Positions 44,898 through 55,093 of a stretch of DNA of 64,000 nt are shown piece after piece. The position numbers and the translations under genes are program-made. The DNA comes from Phreatobacter sp. Its GTDB lineage: Bacteria; Pseudomonadota; Alphaproteobacteria; Rhizobiales; Phreatobacteraceae. Positions within the stretch are counted from its first letter, which is position 1. Every line of letters starts with the position of its first letter. The notes below the pieces were generated by a model. That model made no database searches and was not told where the DNA came from. It saw nothing but the letters and a program-made list of their open reading frames with translations. Location: assembly GCF_022843985.1 (NCBI RefSeq), contig NZ_JALHMP010000017.1, positions 1 to 64,000 of the forward strand. Reading direction: 5' to 3'.

Positions 44898-45947
44898 TCA
44901 GGGGAACAGGGCGATCTGCTCAAGGCCCGTCGTCTCGGGAAAACCGAGGACAAGGTTCATGTTCTGGAGCGCCTGTCCCGCCGAACCCTTCACCAGGTTG
45001 TCGAGCGTCGAGATGACAATGGCGCGGCCGGGAATGCGATCGGCGAAGACGCCGATCTGCACGTAGTTGGAGCCGCGGACATTCTGGGTCTGCGGCACGA
45101 CACCCTTCGGCGCCACATGGACGAAAGGCTCGTCCCGGTAGGCCTCGGCCAGGGCCTGGCGCAGATCGTCGGCAGTCGCCCCGTTCAGCCGGACATAGGA
45201 CGTGCAAAGCTCGCCGCGCGCCATGGGAATGAGGTGGGGCGTGAAATTGATCGTGACTTCGCCGCCGACTGCAACGCCGATCTCCTGCTCGATCTCGGGC
45301 GCATGGCGGTGCTTGCCGATCGAATAGGGCGAGAGCCCCTCGCCGGCCTCCGAGAACAGCGTGTTCTGCTTCAGGCCGCGACCGGCGCCGGTGACGCCCG
45401 ATTTGGCGTCGACGATGATGTCGTTGGCATGGATGAGGCCTGCCCTGGCGATCGGCACCAGCGCCAGCAGCGTCGCGGTCGGGTAACAGCCCGGACAGGC
45501 GACGAGGCGCGCCGCCGTGATCTCCTTCCGGTAGAGCTCGGTGAGGCCGTAGACCGCCTCCTTCTGCAGTTCCGGCGCCTGGTGCTCGTGGCCGTACCAC
45601 TCGGCATAGGTCGCGCCGTCCCGCAGACGGAAATCGGCCGACATATCGAGGATCTTGATCTTCGGATTGGCGGCGAGGACCGCGGCTGTGATTTCCTGGG
45701 TGGTCCCATGCGGCAGGCCGCAGAACACGGCGTCGAGGCCGGTCCAGTCGACGCTCTCCCAGGCAACCAGCTTCGGCAGATCGAGCATGAAGAAATGCGG
45801 AAAGACGTCGACCATCGCCTTGCCGGCATGGGTGTTCGCCGTCAAAGCGACGATCTCGACATGCGGATGGCGCGCGGCAAGGCGGACGGCATCGGCGCCG
45901 GTGTAACCAGAGGCTCCGAGGATCGCGATTTTGGCCTTGGTCGCCAT
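44898..45947 (-). CDS. argC: N-acetyl-gamma-glutamyl-phosphate reductase
   Basis: The 349-residue protein has NAD(P) motif ILGASGYTGADAVRL (9-23), GLPHGTTQE, the catalytic C154 in VACPGCYPTATLLAL, a GVTGAGRGLKQNTLFSE segment and HRHAPEIEQEI with the active-site histidine. It reduces N-acetylglutamyl phosphate in arginine synthesis. It lies alone, convergent to the thioesterase gene. Confidence 0.95.
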   Translation of the reverse strand: MATKAKIAILGASGYTGADAVRLAARHPHVEIVALTANTHAGKAMVDVFPHFFMLDLPKLVAWESVDWTGLDAVFCGLPHGTTQEITAAVLAANPKIKILDMSADFRLRDGATYAEWYGHEHQAPELQKEAVYGLTELYRKEITAARLVACPGCYPTATLLALVPIARAGLIHANDIIVDAKSGVTGAGRGLKQNTLFSEAGEGLSPYSIGKHRHAPEIEQEIGVAVGGEVTINFTPHLIPMARGELCTSYVRLNGATADDLRQALAEAYRDEPFVHVAPKGVVPQTQNVRGSNYVQIGVFADRIPGRAIVISTLDNLVKGSAGQALQNMNLVLGFPETTGLEQIALFP

Positions 45948-45994
45948 GGCAGTCTCCGCAGGGTGCGAGAAGTCGGGTTCAGCATGTCACGGAC

Positions 45995-46019
45995 AAAAAA
46001 GCCGCGCTGGGAGCGCGGC
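45995..46019 (-). terminator. Rho-independent terminator of the tspO-HIG1-adenosyltransferase operon
   Basis: On the minus strand, GCCGCGC-TCCCA-GCGCGGC forms a perfect 7-bp stem with a 5-base loop and is followed directly by TTTTTT (46000-45995). It lies 143 bases after the adenosyltransferase stop and ahead of argC. Confidence 0.85.
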
Positions 46020-46162
46020 AATCGGATCGATTATCAGGGCACGGGCCCGCGCGCTCATCGCTGGATGAAGATGGAGCGTCGGGAACGGGTGAAGGCCGGT
46101 GACATCAGCGCTTCATGCAATCGGCTCATGTCACTGTCAAGACAGGTCCGACCGACGGTCCG

Positions 46163-46741
46163 TCAGCGGTTCTTCCCCGGCACCCAGAGCACGTCCGCCT
46201 TGCCCTTGTCGTTGAGATAGCGCGCGGCCACGAACAGGAAGTCCGACAGGCGGTTGACGTACTTCAGCGCCGGTGCCGAGATCCCCTCGCCCGGGCGGCG
46301 CACGAGGTCGACCATGATCCGCTCGGCCCGCCGCGCCACGGTGCGGGCGACGTGGAGATGCGCCGAGGCGGGGCTGCCGCCAGGCAGGATGAAGCTTTTC
46401 AGCGGATCGAGTTCGGCATTGAGCTGGTCGATTTCCTGCTCGATGCGGTTCACCTGGGCATCGACGATACGGAGCGGCTCGTAACCGAGGTCCTCGCCGA
46501 GATCAGGTGTGGCGAGATCGGCGCCAAGGTCGAACAGATCGTTCTGGATTCGCATCAGCATTGCGTCGACCACGGGGTGTCCGGCGGTCGCCAGCCGCGC
46601 GACGCCGAGCGCCGAATTGGCCTCGTCGATGCAGCCATAGGCCTCGACGCGCAGATCCGACTTCAGCCGCCGCGGTCCTGCCGCCAGCCCCGTCGTCCCG
46701 TCGTCGCCGGTCTTGGTGTAGATCTTGTTCAGCTTGACCAT
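46163..46741 (-). CDS. Cob(I)alamin adenosyltransferase, PduO type
   Basis: This 192-residue helical protein has the PduO-type marks: IYTKTGDDGTTGLAAGPR (7-24, ATP site), EAYGCIDEANSALGVARL, LILPGGS-like FILPGGSPASAHLHVARTVARRAER and KYVNRLSDFLFVAARY. It transfers adenosyl from ATP to cob(I)alamin to give coenzyme B12. It is the last gene of an operon with HIG1-domain and TspO genes and is followed by a strong terminator. Confidence 0.93.
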   Translation of the reverse strand: MVKLNKIYTKTGDDGTTGLAAGPRRLKSDLRVEAYGCIDEANSALGVARLATAGHPVVDAMLMRIQNDLFDLGADLATPDLGEDLGYEPLRIVDAQVNRIEQEIDQLNAELDPLKSFILPGGSPASAHLHVARTVARRAERIMVDLVRRPGEGISAPALKYVNRLSDFLFVAARYLNDKGKADVLWVPGKNR

Positions 46742-46758
46742 GCCGTTCGTCCCTGTCC

Positions 46759-46950
46759 TCAGCCGCCGCTCGACTTGTAATAGATGGCGATGACGATGAT
46801 GACGATGGCGACGAACTGCAGACCGACGCGCCAGCGCATCAATTTCTGCGACGTGTTCGGGTCGCCGCCCCGCATCATGTTTGCAAGACCCATGACCAGA
46901 ACAATGGCCACGGCCGCGATGGCTACGGGTACGAGCATATTGAAGGACAT
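46759..46950 (-). CDS. Small twin-transmembrane HIG1-domain protein
   Basis: The 63-residue protein has two hydrophobic helices (about 5-25 and 44-58) joined by GGDPNTSQKLMRWRVGLQ, which is the HIG1 (hypoxia-induced gene 1) pattern. Bacterial members are small inner-membrane proteins, and mitochondrial relatives assist cytochrome oxidase assembly. It lies 14 bases after tspO and 17 bases before the adenosyltransferase gene. Confidence 0.88.
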   Translation of the reverse strand: MSFNMLVPVAIAAVAIVLVMGLANMMRGGDPNTSQKLMRWRVGLQFVAIVIIVIAIYYKSSGG

Positions 46951-46964
46951 CGGGCGATTTCCTG

Positions 46965-47474
46965 TCAGCCGTTCAGCCGCCAGAGGGCGACATTCAGCAA
47001 AGTGGCGTAGCTGACCCACGCAAGATAGGGGATGAGAAGGAGGGAGGCCAAGCGATCCTTGGTCCAGCCATAGACGATGGTGGCAAGGATGGCGAACCAC
47101 AGGGCAACGATGACGGCGATGGCCGCGCCCATGGACTGGCCGTAGAAAAACACCCAGGACCATGCCGCGTTGAGCGCCAACTGGGTGGCGTAGAGTGCCA
47201 GCACCGGTTCCTTGTCGCGCATGGGCGAGAGAACGTAGCGCGCACCGGCCACTGCGATCATGACATAGAGAACAGTCCAGACGGGGCCGAAGACCCAGTT
47301 CGGCGGATTGAAGATGGGCTTGACCAGGGCCGGATACCAGCTCGTGAGTCCATAGGAATTCGCAAGACCCCCGGTGGCTGCGACCAGAGCGCAGACCAGG
47401 ATGAAGCCCGCATGGACCGCGACGGTGCCGCCGGTCGATATCCGATTGTCCACGCCGGGCTTCCTCATGCTCAT
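46965..47474 (-). CDS. tspO: TspO/MBR family protein
   Basis: From the ATG at 47474 (47468 is the alternative) the product has 169 residues and five transmembrane helices. TspO marks are LTSWYPALVKPIFNPPNWVFGPVWTVLYVMIAVAGARY and ALNAAWSWVFFYGQSMGAA, rich in tryptophan. TspO binds and may photo-oxidise porphyrins and affects stress responses in alphaproteobacteria. Placement with a B12 adenosyltransferase gives the operon a tetrapyrrole theme. Confidence 0.92.
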   Translation of the reverse strand: MSMRKPGVDNRISTGGTVAVHAGFILVCALVAATGGLANSYGLTSWYPALVKPIFNPPNWVFGPVWTVLYVMIAVAGARYVLSPMRDKEPVLALYATQLALNAAWSWVFFYGQSMGAAIAVIVALWFAILATIVYGWTKDRLASLLLIPYLAWVSYATLLNVALWRLNG

Positions 47475-47674
47475 GCGGACCACTACGTTGTGGCAACGCA
47501 GGGGGATCAGCGGCGTTCCGCAAACCACGCCACCGCCATGGTAGCGAGGCAGGACGGCGCCCCCGGCAGGGAGCGCCGATGCGTCCGGAGCGTTTCCGTT
47601 CCGTTCGTGCCGAAGCCACGCTATGCCATCATGGCGCTGGGTGATTCGCGGCCGCCCCGCGGCCTGAGGATGTT

Positions 47675-49726
47675 ATGACGATGGACAATTCCAACGACCT
47701 TTTCGGAGGCCCGAAGGAACCCGCAGCCAAGCCGCCGTCGGTGGCCCGCGCCCGGCCGGAGCCCGCCAAGGCGGTCAAGGCGGCCGGCACGCCCGGCGAA
47801 CAGGGCTATTCCGCCTCCGACATCGAGGTTCTTGAGGGGCTCGAGCCGGTGCGCCGCCGCCCGGGCATGTATATCGGCGGCACCGACGAGAAGGCCCTGC
47901 ACCATCTCTTCGCCGAGGTCATCGACAATGCCATGGACGAGGCGGTGGCAGGTCACGCCACCTGGATCGAGGTGGAACTGTCGTCCGACGGCTCGCTCTC
48001 CGTCACCGACAACGGCCGCGGCATCCCGGTGGACCCGCACCCGAAGTTCCCTGGCAAGTCGGCGCTCGAAGTGATCATGTGCACGCTCCATGCGGGCGGC
48101 AAGTTCGATTCCAAGGTCTATGAGACCTCCGGGGGCCTGCACGGCGTCGGCGTCTCGGTCGTCAACGCCCTTTCCGTGACGCTCGACGTCGAGGTGGCCC
48201 GCGGCCAGATGCTCTACCGCCAGCGCTTCTCGCGCGGCATTCCGCAGACCGGCCTTGAGGAACTCGGCCGCGTCAACAACCGTCGCGGCACCAGGGTACG
48301 TTTCGTGCCGGATCCGGAGATCTTCAAGGAGACGAGCACCTTCAAGCCGGCGCGCCTGTTCAAGATGGCGCGCTCCAAGGCCTATCTCTTCGGCGGGGTC
48401 GAAATCCGCTGGTCCTGCGATCCCGACCTCGTCAAGGGCATCGACACGCCGGACAAGGCCGTGCTGCGCTTCCCCGGCGGCCTCAAGGACTATCTCGCCG
48501 CAACCCTCGACGGCGCAACACGCGTCCACCCGGACATTTTTGGCGGCAGGCTCGACAAGCAGGGCCACGGCTCGGTGGAGTGGGCCATCGGCTGGGTCGG
48601 CGACCAGGACGGCTTCGTCTCCTCCTATTGCAACACCATCCCCACACCGGACGGCGGCACCCACGAACAGGGCCTGCGCATCGCCCTGCTGCGCGGCCTG
48701 AAGGACCATGCCGAGCGCACCGGCAACAAGCGCGCCGCCCAGGCCACTGCCGACGACGTGCTCTCGGGCTGCTGCGTCATGCTCTCGGTCTTCATCCGCG
48801 AGCCGGAATTCCAGGGCCAGACCAAGGACAAGCTCGCGACCTCGGAGGCCTCGCGCATCGTCGAGAACGCCATCCGCGACCCCTTCGACCATTGGCTCGC
48901 CGGAAATCCGAACCAGGCAAACCGACTGCTCGAATGGGTCATCGAGCGGGCCGAGGAACGCCTGCGCCGCCGCGCCGAGAAGGATGTCAGCCGCAAGACC
49001 GCCGTGCGCAAGCTGCGCCTGCCCGGCAAGCTGGCGGATTGCTCCAACACTTCCGCCGCCGGCTCGGAGATCTTCATCGTCGAGGGGGATTCCGCCGGCG
49101 GCTCCGCCAAGCAGGCCCGCGACCGCCAGACCCAGGCGATCCTGCCGCTCCGCGGCAAGATCCTCAACGTCGCCTCGGCGGGGCGCGACAAGCTCGCCCA
49201 GAACCAGCAGCTCTCCGATCTGACCCAGGCGCTCGGCTGCGGCACCGGCTCGCACTACCGCGACGACGACCTGCGCTATGAGCGGGTCATCATCATGACC
49301 GATGCCGATGTCGACGGCGCCCATATCGCCAGCCTGCTGATCACCTTCTTCTACCGGCAGATGCCGCGCCTCATCGACCAGGGCCATCTCTATCTGGCCG
49401 TGCCACCGCTCTACCGCCTGACCCAGGGCGGCAAGACGCTCTATGCGCGCGACGACGCCCACAAGGACGAACTCCTGCGCACCGCCTTCAAGGGCAACCA
49501 GAAGGTTGAGATTGGCCGCTTCAAGGGCCTCGGCGAGATGATGCCGCAGCAGTTGAAGGAGACGACCATGGACAAGAAGGTGCGCACCCTGCTGCGCGTG
49601 GGTATCGTGCCCGAGGACCGCCCGGAGACCTCCGACAGCGTCGAGCGGCTGATGGGCGTCAAGGCCGAACCGCGCTTCGCCTTCATCCAGGAACGCGCCG
49701 AATTCGCCGAGGAGCTGGATATCTGA
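47675..49726 (+). CDS. parE: DNA topoisomerase IV subunit B
   Basis: The 683-residue type II topoisomerase ATPase subunit has the GHKL ATP site (EVIDNAMDEAVAGHA, DNGRGIPVDPHPKF, GGLHGVGVSVVNAL), a GyrB transducer domain and TOPRIM (EIFIVEGDSAGGSAKQARDRQTQ, then MTDADVDGAHI), followed by GRFKGLGEMMPQQLKETTMD. Length and lack of the long GyrB insertion fit ParE. The first about 45 residues are a disordered basic lead. A GAGGA site precedes 47675; an ATG two codons later is also possible. Confidence 0.95.
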   Translation: MTMDNSNDLFGGPKEPAAKPPSVARARPEPAKAVKAAGTPGEQGYSASDIEVLEGLEPVRRRPGMYIGGTDEKALHHLFAEVIDNAMDEAVAGHATWIEVELSSDGSLSVTDNGRGIPVDPHPKFPGKSALEVIMCTLHAGGKFDSKVYETSGGLHGVGVSVVNALSVTLDVEVARGQMLYRQRFSRGIPQTGLEELGRVNNRRGTRVRFVPDPEIFKETSTFKPARLFKMARSKAYLFGGVEIRWSCDPDLVKGIDTPDKAVLRFPGGLKDYLAATLDGATRVHPDIFGGRLDKQGHGSVEWAIGWVGDQDGFVSSYCNTIPTPDGGTHEQGLRIALLRGLKDHAERTGNKRAAQATADDVLSGCCVMLSVFIREPEFQGQTKDKLATSEASRIVENAIRDPFDHWLAGNPNQANRLLEWVIERAEERLRRRAEKDVSRKTAVRKLRLPGKLADCSNTSAAGSEIFIVEGDSAGGSAKQARDRQTQAILPLRGKILNVASAGRDKLAQNQQLSDLTQALGCGTGSHYRDDDLRYERVIIMTDADVDGAHIASLLITFFYRQMPRLIDQGHLYLAVPPLYRLTQGGKTLYARDDAHKDELLRTAFKGNQKVEIGRFKGLGEMMPQQLKETTMDKKVRTLLRVGIVPEDRPETSDSVERLMGVKAEPRFAFIQERAEFAEELDI

Positions 49727-49728
49727 CC

Positions 49729-50190
49729 ATGGGAGGGCTGCTGGCGGTATCGGCAGGCCTGGTGCTGTTGGTGACGCCCCTCGCCGCCGGGCCCCTTCGC
49801 GCCCAGGGTTCCGACCCTGTCCGTGCCCTCTCCACCCTCGCCCCGGAGGTGATGTTCGTGCGGGCGACGGGCAGCTGGTCGTCAGGCGAGCGGAGCGGAA
49901 CCACGCGCATCGTTCTCCTGCGTTCAGGATCGCCGGACGGGGCCCAGCGGCTCTTCGTCCAGTGGCTGAACCGGCCCGAGGACGCTGCCGGCCGCCCGGC
50001 CGTGGCCGCCACCGAGGAAATCCCGGAAATCTTCGACTGGCGCATCGGCGTCGGGGATTACCGCGTCGAGCCCGACGCCAATGGCGCCCGCATCGTCCTC
50101 GACGGCCGGATCATCGGCACCGACCGCAACCGCCGCTACCTGCTGTCGATCGGCCCGCCTGGTGAGGTCTCCTTCTCGGCGCTGCGCTGA
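49729..50190 (+). CDS. Hypothetical exported protein
   Basis: The ATG lies 2 bases after the parE stop. The 153-residue product has a signal peptide (about 1-26, ending GPLRAQG) and a mature beta-rich part (FVRATGSWSSGERSGTTRIVLLRSG, FVQWLNRPEDAAGR, DWRIGVGDYRVEPDANGARIVLDGRIIG). No family was recognised. It is probably periplasmic and co-transcribed with parE, without an obvious functional link. Confidence 0.8.
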   Translation: MGGLLAVSAGLVLLVTPLAAGPLRAQGSDPVRALSTLAPEVMFVRATGSWSSGERSGTTRIVLLRSGSPDGAQRLFVQWLNRPEDAAGRPAVAATEEIPEIFDWRIGVGDYRVEPDANGARIVLDGRIIGTDRNRRYLLSIGPPGEVSFSALR

Positions 50191-50193
50191 CTG

Positions 50194-50922
50194 TCAGGCG
50201 CCGAGCCAGGCCTCCAGCGCCGCATTGACCGCCGCCGGCTGTTCCAGCGTCGACAGGTGCCCGCAATCAGGCACGACCACCAGCCGCGATCCGGGAATGG
50301 CATCGGCCATGTCCTCCGACATGAAGCGCGGCGTGATCGCATCCTCCGCCCCCACCAGCACCAGGGTCGGGCAACGGATGGCGGAGAGTGCGGGCAGGAA
50401 GTCAGCCCGACCCATCACGGCACGCTGCTGGCGGATGAAACGCGCCGGACCGGTCTTTTCGGCCATGGTCCTGACCACGCTCTCCAGGGCCGCGTCGCCG
50501 AGGCGCCCGAGATGGACGAGCCGCGGCCAGAGAATGCCGTGAATGTCGTCGAAGCGACCGGTCTCGGCGAATTTGATCGCCACCTGCCGGATCTCGGTGT
50601 CTTCCGGCGCATCGGGACTGGCGCGTGTATCGAGAAGGGCGAGGCGCTCCACCCGCTGCGGCGCCTGCCGCATGACCTCCAGCGCCACGTAGCCGCCCAT
50701 CGACAGGCCGGCGAGCGCGAATCGCGGCGGCGCGGCGGAGAGCAGCCGCCCGGCGATGCCGGCGATGGTCTCATCGCGCGCATGGTCGGCGATGGTGATG
50801 TCGCAGCGCCCGGCAAAGGCTTCGACCTGGGGTCCGAACAGTTCGACAGTGCAGTTGAGGCCGGGCACGAGAACGAGTGGCGGGCGCCCGGGGCCGGGCC
50901 GCGACGAGGCAGGAAGCGACAT
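50194..50922 (-). CDS. Alpha/beta hydrolase
   Basis: This 242-residue alpha/beta hydrolase has VLVPGLNCTVELFGPQ as the oxyanion strand, nucleophile in LAGLSMGGYVALEVM (about 93), the acid in LVGAEDAITP and the histidine in PDCGHLSTLEQP. The triad is intact. The substrate is unknown; related proteins include esterases and 3-oxoadipate enol-lactonase-like hydrolases. It converges on the hypothetical gene behind parE with 3 bases between. Confidence 0.88.
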   Translation of the reverse strand: MSLPASSRPGPGRPPLVLVPGLNCTVELFGPQVEAFAGRCDITIADHARDETIAGIAGRLLSAAPPRFALAGLSMGGYVALEVMRQAPQRVERLALLDTRASPDAPEDTEIRQVAIKFAETGRFDDIHGILWPRLVHLGRLGDAALESVVRTMAEKTGPARFIRQQRAVMGRADFLPALSAIRCPTLVLVGAEDAITPRFMSEDMADAIPGSRLVVVPDCGHLSTLEQPAAVNAALEAWLGA

Positions 50923-50999
50923 GGTTCTGATCCTTCACCATGCGCCGCGAATCCCGCCCGACCGGCTGCGCCGGGAAGCGTTCGCACAGGTGACATTCG

Positions 51000-51027
51000 T
51001 TGACAATCAGCCAATTGAGACTATGTT
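51000..51027 (+). promoter_or_regulatory. Promoter of the rhlE-like helicase gene
   Basis: TTGACA (51000-51005) is separated by 16 bases from TATGTT (51022-51027). Transcription would begin near 51034, leaving a leader of about 150 bases before the helicase start. Long leaders are usual for cold-regulated DEAD-box genes. Confidence 0.55.
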
Positions 51028-51185
51028 GCGCCGCGTCGAAGGTCGCTGCAAATGCCGGTCCTTCGCTGCACTGTCCGTTCGGCCTCGTGGGTTCTAGGGG
51101 CCGCCACGCGCGAAAGCCGTTTCGCGCCTAACGCCTCAAGACATCGTCGCAAGACCCCGCCAGACCACAAGGACACTCTGACAAC

Positions 51186-52682
<1,497 letters not shown>

Positions 52683-52796
52683 CGTTGCGTAACGTCTAAT
52701 TTTTACCTGCGATAAAGCATTATCGGGCTAGCCTCCCCGCTGAGGTCGGAAGGGCGGATCGGCATTTCCCTCCCGCCCAGCACAGGCTTGCCCCCG

Positions 52797-53849
52797 ATGG
52801 ACAACCGCGACGAAATTGAGCGCAGCTACAGCTTCGGCGAGCTGGCGTTCTCTCAGATCAAGGGCCGCAGCTTGGCGGCCATGCCGCGCAACTACGAGAT
52901 CTGGTACTGCTACGCGTCCGGCTACTATGCCGATCTGTCTGACGCGCTGAACATGGTCCTGTCCGAAAAGGGCAGCATTTCCCAGGAACAGCTCGATACG
53001 ATCTACGATACCTTCCTCTCCCAGCACCGCATGGGCGAGAAGCTCGACGTGGTCGGCAACCGGGTCATGGACGAAATCGGCCACGTCATGTCGATGATCG
53101 ATTCGGCCGCCGGTCAGGCAAATGCCTACGGCAACGACCTTGCCGGTGCCACCGCCCGGCTCGCCTCAGTCGGCTCGCCCGAGGGTGTCCGCACCATCAT
53201 CGAGAACCTGATTCGCTCGACCCGCGAGATCGAGGCCAACAACAAGGCGCTGGAGCAGCGGCTGAAAGCCTCGCGCAGCGAGATCAAGCTTCTGCAGGAC
53301 AATCTCGACGCGGTGCGGACGGAGTCGCTCACCGATCCCCTCACCTCTCTCGGCAATCGGAAATATTACGACCAGTCGATTGCCAAGGCCGTGTCGCTCG
53401 CCAACAAGTCCGAGATGCCCCTGAGCCTGCTTGTCAGCGATATCGACCATTTCAAGAAGTTCAATGACACGTTTGGCCATCTCACCGGTGATCAGGTGCT
53501 GCGCCTCGTGGCGCTCTCGCTGAAGCAGAACGTCAAGGGACAGGACCTCGCCTGCCGTTACGGCGGCGAGGAATTCGCCATCATCCTGCCCGACACGACG
53601 CTGCGCGCGGCCGTGACGGTGGCCGAGCACATCCGCCGCTCGGTCATGACCAAGGAACTGATCAAGCGCTCGACCAGCGAGAATCTCGGCCGCATCACCA
53701 TATCACTGGGCGTCGCGAGCTTCCGTCCCGGCGACACCGTCGCCAGCCTGTACGAGCGCGCCGACCGCTGCCTCTATGCGGCCAAGCGCAACGGCCGCAA
53801 CCGCGTCGTCTGCGAAACCGATCCGGAAGCCGAACTCAAGGTGGCTTGA
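52797..53849 (+). CDS. Diguanylate cyclase (GGDEF domain)
   Basis: From the ATG at 52797 (a TTG at 52788 is possible) the product has 350 residues: a soluble N-terminal helical region (1-140), a coiled coil (about 141-174) and a GGDEF domain with DPLTSLGNRKYYD, SDIDHFKKFNDTFGH and the active GGEEF (256-260). The inhibitory I-site RxxD is KGQD (247-250), so product feedback may be weak or absent. It makes c-di-GMP, which the PilZ chemoreceptor at 27130 could sense. No membrane segment, so it is cytosolic. Confidence 0.92.
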   Translation: MDNRDEIERSYSFGELAFSQIKGRSLAAMPRNYEIWYCYASGYYADLSDALNMVLSEKGSISQEQLDTIYDTFLSQHRMGEKLDVVGNRVMDEIGHVMSMIDSAAGQANAYGNDLAGATARLASVGSPEGVRTIIENLIRSTREIEANNKALEQRLKASRSEIKLLQDNLDAVRTESLTDPLTSLGNRKYYDQSIAKAVSLANKSEMPLSLLVSDIDHFKKFNDTFGHLTGDQVLRLVALSLKQNVKGQDLACRYGGEEFAIILPDTTLRAAVTVAEHIRRSVMTKELIKRSTSENLGRITISLGVASFRPGDTVASLYERADRCLYAAKRNGRNRVVCETDPEAELKVA

Positions 53850-54195
53850 CCGGCCGGCGGGGTCGCGCGCGATCCGCCCTGAGACCGGCCTGCCAAGCCA
53901 GGTTCGCCCAGCGCCTCAAGGCGTCCTCGTCGTCGAAACAAGCCTCCGGCATGCGGCGATAGCTGCCGACCGTCGTCTCACCCCGGCGTGTTGCATAGAC
54001 AAAGGGCGTCAGGCCCTCCGCGACAAATGTCGGGGCGCTTTCGGCATCACATTTCAGGAAAATTTCGCCGCTGATCGAAAGCGCGAAGACCACGCCGGCG
54101 CGGTAGATGGCATGGCCGGAAAACATGCGGCGGATCGTAACGGGCGCGAAGGGTGCGAAGAGATCCACGAGGACATCGGGATCGGTCGGCGCCAT
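53836..54195 (-). CDS. TfoX N-terminal domain protein
   Basis: The 119-residue protein has the TfoX/Sxy N-terminal pattern: FAPFAPVTIRRMFSGHAIYRAGVVFALSISGEIFLKCD, then TPFVYATRRGETTVGSYRRMPE. The competence-type C-terminal domain is missing, as in most alphaproteobacterial members. Role unknown. The ATG at 54195 follows the sufA stop closely; a GTG at 54201 would overlap it. Its end overlaps the cyclase gene by 14 bases, tail to tail. Confidence 0.85.
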   Translation of the reverse strand: MAPTDPDVLVDLFAPFAPVTIRRMFSGHAIYRAGVVFALSISGEIFLKCDAESAPTFVAEGLTPFVYATRRGETTVGSYRRMPEACFDDEDALRRWANLAWQAGLRADRARPRRPVKPP

Positions 54196-54197
54196 TG

Positions 54198-54575
54198 TCA
54201 CACCGTGCCGAGAGCCTCGGGCCTGGCCGGCGTCAGGGCAATCGATTCGCCGCAGCCGCAGGCCGAGGTCTGGTTCGGGTTGTTGAACACGAACTTGGCC
54301 GACAGCTTATCGGTAACGTAGTCCATCTCGGTGCCGAGGAGATAGAGCACCGCCTTGGCGTCGATGAAGACGCGCACGCCCCGATCCTCGACGATCTCGT
54401 CGAATTTAGCCGGGGCATCAACGAATTCCATCGTATATTCCATCCCGGCGCAGCCGCCCTTGGTGACGCCCACGCGCAGTCCCGACGTATCGTGGCCGGA
54501 GGCCTGAACGAGTTCCTTCACCCGATCGGCAGCGGATTGGGTCAGGCGCATGGCCTGCATTCTGGGCAAGGGCAT
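54198..54575 (-). CDS. sufA: A-type Fe-S carrier protein (SufA/IscA)
   Basis: The 125-residue protein has the three conserved cysteines of A-type carriers: C42 in TKGGCAGMEYTMEF and C106/C108 in SACGCGES. It passes Fe-S clusters from the SufBCD scaffold to target enzymes. It is the last suf gene of the minus-strand operon. Confidence 0.95.
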   Translation of the reverse strand: MPLPRMQAMRLTQSAADRVKELVQASGHDTSGLRVGVTKGGCAGMEYTMEFVDAPAKFDEIVEDRGVRVFIDAKAVLYLLGTEMDYVTDKLSAKFVFNNPNQTSACGCGESIALTPARPEALGTV

Positions 54576-54679
54576 CTTGGTCTCCGAAGGCGCCCGGATT
54601 CAAGGTCCGGCGTTCAAAGCGCAGGTCTGACTATAGACAGTGCCGCGTCCGAGTTAAATCCCTCTTGCCGCCCGCGGCA

Positions 54680-55051
54680 TCACCACATGTTGAGGGCGAC
54701 ACGGGCCTCGTCGGACATGCGGCTCTGGTCCCAAGGCGGGTCAAAGGTGATCGTCACCTTGGCCTCGGAGACCCCCGGCACGCTGGCAACGGCATTCTCG
54801 ACCATGCCGGGCAGTTCGGCGGCTGCCGGGCACGACGGCGAGGTCAGCGTCATGTCGATGGCGACCTTGCGCGCATCATCGATATCGACCCGGTAGATGA
54901 GACCGAGTTCGTAGATGTCGGAGGGGATCTCCGGATCGTAGACCGACTTCATGGCCGCGACGATGTCGTCGGTCAGACGGTCCAGCTCTTCCGGCGGGAT
55001 GGCGTTGGTATCACCACCGACGGTGGTGTTGAGGGTCTGGGTCTCGTCCAT
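54680..55051 (-). CDS. sufT: SUF-associated DUF59/MIP18 protein (SufT-like)
   Basis: The ATG at 55051 gives 123 residues with the DUF59 core: DDIVAAMKSVYDPEIPSDIYELGLIYRVDI (about 29-58), LTSPSCPAAAELPGMVENAV with the conserved cysteine, and FDPPWDQSRMSDEAR. Such proteins help Fe-S maturation. It lies between sufS and sufA in the operon, 42 bases after sufS. Confidence 0.93.
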   Translation of the reverse strand: MDETQTLNTTVGGDTNAIPPEELDRLTDDIVAAMKSVYDPEIPSDIYELGLIYRVDIDDARKVAIDMTLTSPSCPAAAELPGMVENAVASVPGVSEAKVTITFDPPWDQSRMSDEARVALNMW

Positions 55052-55093
55052 CGGGTTCAAGGTCCGTGGGTCAGGGTCCAAGGCAGCAATGCC

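Noticed and set aside
45983-46220. Short basic plus-strand frame between argC and the adenosyltransferase gene
   Set aside because: It runs through the perfect minus-strand terminator hairpin, has no ribosome site and overlaps the adenosyltransferase 3' end.
47621-49462. 613-codon minus-strand frame opposite parE
   Set aside because: It is a codon-bias shadow of parE and shows no recognisable domain.
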